DNA of 6,861 bases. Origin: Gracilibacteraceae bacterium (GTDB lineage Bacteria; Bacillota; Desulfitobacteriia; Desulfitobacteriales; Syntrophobotulaceae). The stretch lies in contig JAISQG010000083.1 of the NCBI GenBank assembly GCA_031274335.1, positions 1 through 6,861 on the forward strand. The letters run 5' to 3'. The first letter of the stretch is position 1, and every line of letters starts with the position of its first letter. The notes beneath the pieces were generated by a model. That model made no database searches. It was not told where the DNA came from and saw only the letters and a list, made by a program, of their open reading frames with translations. This document shows, piece after piece, positions 6,396 through 6,861 of the stretch. The position numbers were made by a program, and so were the translations under genes.

Positions 6396-6424
6396 ACATT
6401 AACACAGTTTTCCCGGCTTGTCAA
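6396..6424 (-). promoter_or_regulatory. Candidate promoter of mutL-miaA
   Basis: On the minus strand, a perfect TTGACA (6419-6424) is followed after 17 bases by TAATGT (6396-6401). The -10 is weak, but it is preceded by TG at the extended -10 position (TGTTAATGT). The predicted start near 6389 gives a leader of about 83 nt. Confidence 0.55.
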
Positions 6425-6427
6425 TAA

Positions 6428-6447
6428 TTCGGAGCTTCGAGGCCGAA
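6428..6447. repeat. Short inverted repeat between the divergent promoters
   Basis: TTCGG (6428-6432) and CCGAA (6443-6447) form a 5-bp inverted repeat with a 10-base centre. It sits 3 bases upstream of the mutL -35 box. Its position would suit a regulator acting on mutL or on both promoters, but the repeat is short enough to occur by chance. Confidence 0.25.
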
Positions 6448-6479
6448 AAACAAAAAACACGGTTCAATGCAACTTTTGC

Positions 6480-6508
6480 TTGACAGATCAGCGTTTATTG
6501 GCTATAAT
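6480..6508 (+). promoter_or_regulatory. Consensus sigma-70 promoter of the DUF2867-like gene
   Basis: TTGACA (6480-6485) and TATAAT (6503-6508) are both perfect consensus and are separated by the optimal 17 bases. The predicted start is near 6515, giving a leader of about 90 nt. This is the strongest-looking promoter in the window. It fires away from mutL, with its -35 box about 55 bp from the mutL -35 box. Confidence 0.88.
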
Positions 6509-6542
6509 GATAAAACAATTTGCAATAATTATAAAAATATTT

Positions 6543-6599
6543 GAATGAGACTCTGGTGGAGTGTCGTTCAAAGGGCATTGCTTTAAGTCCTGCAAAGGA
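6543..6599 (+). promoter_or_regulatory. Structured leader with Shine-Dalgarno sequestering hairpin
   Basis: The 5' part forms an 11-position stem, GAATGAGACTC with GAGTGTCGTTC (6543-6553 with 6559-6569), containing one G-U pair, one G-G mismatch and a TGGTG loop. Near the start codon, TCCT-GCAA-AGGA (6588-6599) forms a 4-bp stem capped by a GNRA-type loop, and it covers AGGA of the ribosome-binding site. AGGGC and GTCCT in the same stretch could pair alternatively. I do not recognise a known riboswitch class. Confidence 0.4.
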
Positions 6600-6601
6600 G
6601 G
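6594..6601 (+). promoter_or_regulatory. Strong ribosome-binding site setting a GTG start
   Basis: AAAGGAGG lies 6 nt before a GTG codon at 6608. It is the near-perfect complement of the 16S rRNA 3' end and is the reason for choosing GTG as the start of the partial gene. Confidence 0.85.
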
Positions 6602-6607
6602 CAAACG

Positions 6608-6861
6608 GTGAAAGCAGTAAACAAGAGATCTTTGTTAAACCAGCATGACCAAAAATGCGATTATATAGACAGTTGTCAAGTTGACTTTGCTGATTATGAG
6701 AACATAATCACTTCTGTTGATATAGGAAAGGCATTTCTTTCGATGTCGCCCAAATTAATAGTAATATTAATGAAATTAAGAAACAAAATTGTAAGGCCAT
6801 TCGGATTAAAAACAGGCGGTGACAGTGCAAGCATACAACAGCAACTTGAGAATTTTCGCGG
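6608..6861 (+). CDS. DUF2867-like protein, 3' end beyond the window
   Basis: Eighty-four codons are visible and the frame remains open at the window edge. No signal peptide or clear membrane segment is seen. The stretch LIVILMKLRNKIVRPFGLKTG (about 50-70), preceded by Y-I-D-S and an F-L-S-M-S-P segment, resembles the conserved core of the DUF2867 family (LRN..V..FGLKT). The function of that family is not established. The assignment is from memory of the pattern, not from a search. The start is GTG, with AAAGGAGG 6 nt before it and a consensus promoter upstream. The coding sequence is about 35% GC by hand count and rich in TTA, ATA and AGA codons, unlike the GC-rich genes to its left. It may be recently acquired or come from an AT-rich island. 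Confidence 0.7.
   Translation, partial: MKAVNKRSLLNQHDQKCDYIDSCQVDFADYENIITSVDIGKAFLSMSPKLIVILMKLRNKIVRPFGLKTGGDSASIQQQLENFR

Larger units (their letters stand above)
6307..6607. other. 301-bp divergent intergenic region
   Basis: The region separates leftward mutL from the rightward DUF2867-like gene. From left to right it holds the mutL leader with GC hairpins, the mutL promoter, a short inverted repeat, the strong rightward promoter, and a structured leader ending in a ribosome-binding site. Base composition changes sharply near 6430 from GC-rich to AT-rich. I see no RNA gene, tRNA or complete small ORF with a ribosome-binding site in it. Confidence 0.7.

Overview
This window looks like chromosomal DNA of a moderately GC-rich bacterium, probably a Bacillota member (Negativicutes or Clostridia type). 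The evidence is strong AGGAGG-like ribosome-binding sites, a TTG start codon, an endonuclease-type MutL (DQHA and CPHGRP motifs), a short 82-residue Hfq, and the mutL-miaA-hfq gene order. That order also occurs in gammaproteobacteria, but their MutL lacks the endonuclease motif. The lineage call is an inference.

Layout from right to left, all on the minus strand: mutL (mismatch repair), miaA (tRNA A37 prenyltransferase), hfq (RNA chaperone), a TetR-family regulator, a diaminopimelate-decarboxylase-like PLP enzyme (lysA-like), and an HD-GYP cyclic-di-GMP phosphodiesterase. mutL to miaA is 12 nt, hfq to tetR is 12-13 nt and tetR to lysA is 12 nt, and the miaA and tetR ribosome-binding sites overlap the preceding stop codon. 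This suggests two tightly coupled cassettes, mutL-miaA and hfq-tetR-lysA. Each has a candidate promoter, and no convincing rho-independent terminator separates them. The HD-GYP gene has its own promoter in a 146-bp gap.

The last 430 bases differ in character. A 301-bp divergent intergenic region carries two back-to-back promoters: one for mutL, and a textbook TTGACA-N17-TATAAT promoter facing right. The rightward promoter serves a gene cut by the window edge whose visible part resembles the DUF2867 family. This gene is about 35% GC by hand count, against roughly 60% in sampled mutL lines, and it uses TTA, ATA and AGA codons. It is a candidate for acquired DNA. Its leader can fold into hairpins, one of which pairs with the Shine-Dalgarno sequence.

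Most of the window is housekeeping. I see no CRISPR array, tRNA, rRNA, transposase or obvious new multi-gene system. The points most worth checking are the atypical active site of the LysA-like enzyme and its pairing with a TetR regulator, the inverted repeat at the hfq transcription start, the G8 tract in miaA next to mutL, and the structured leader of the AT-rich DUF2867-like gene.
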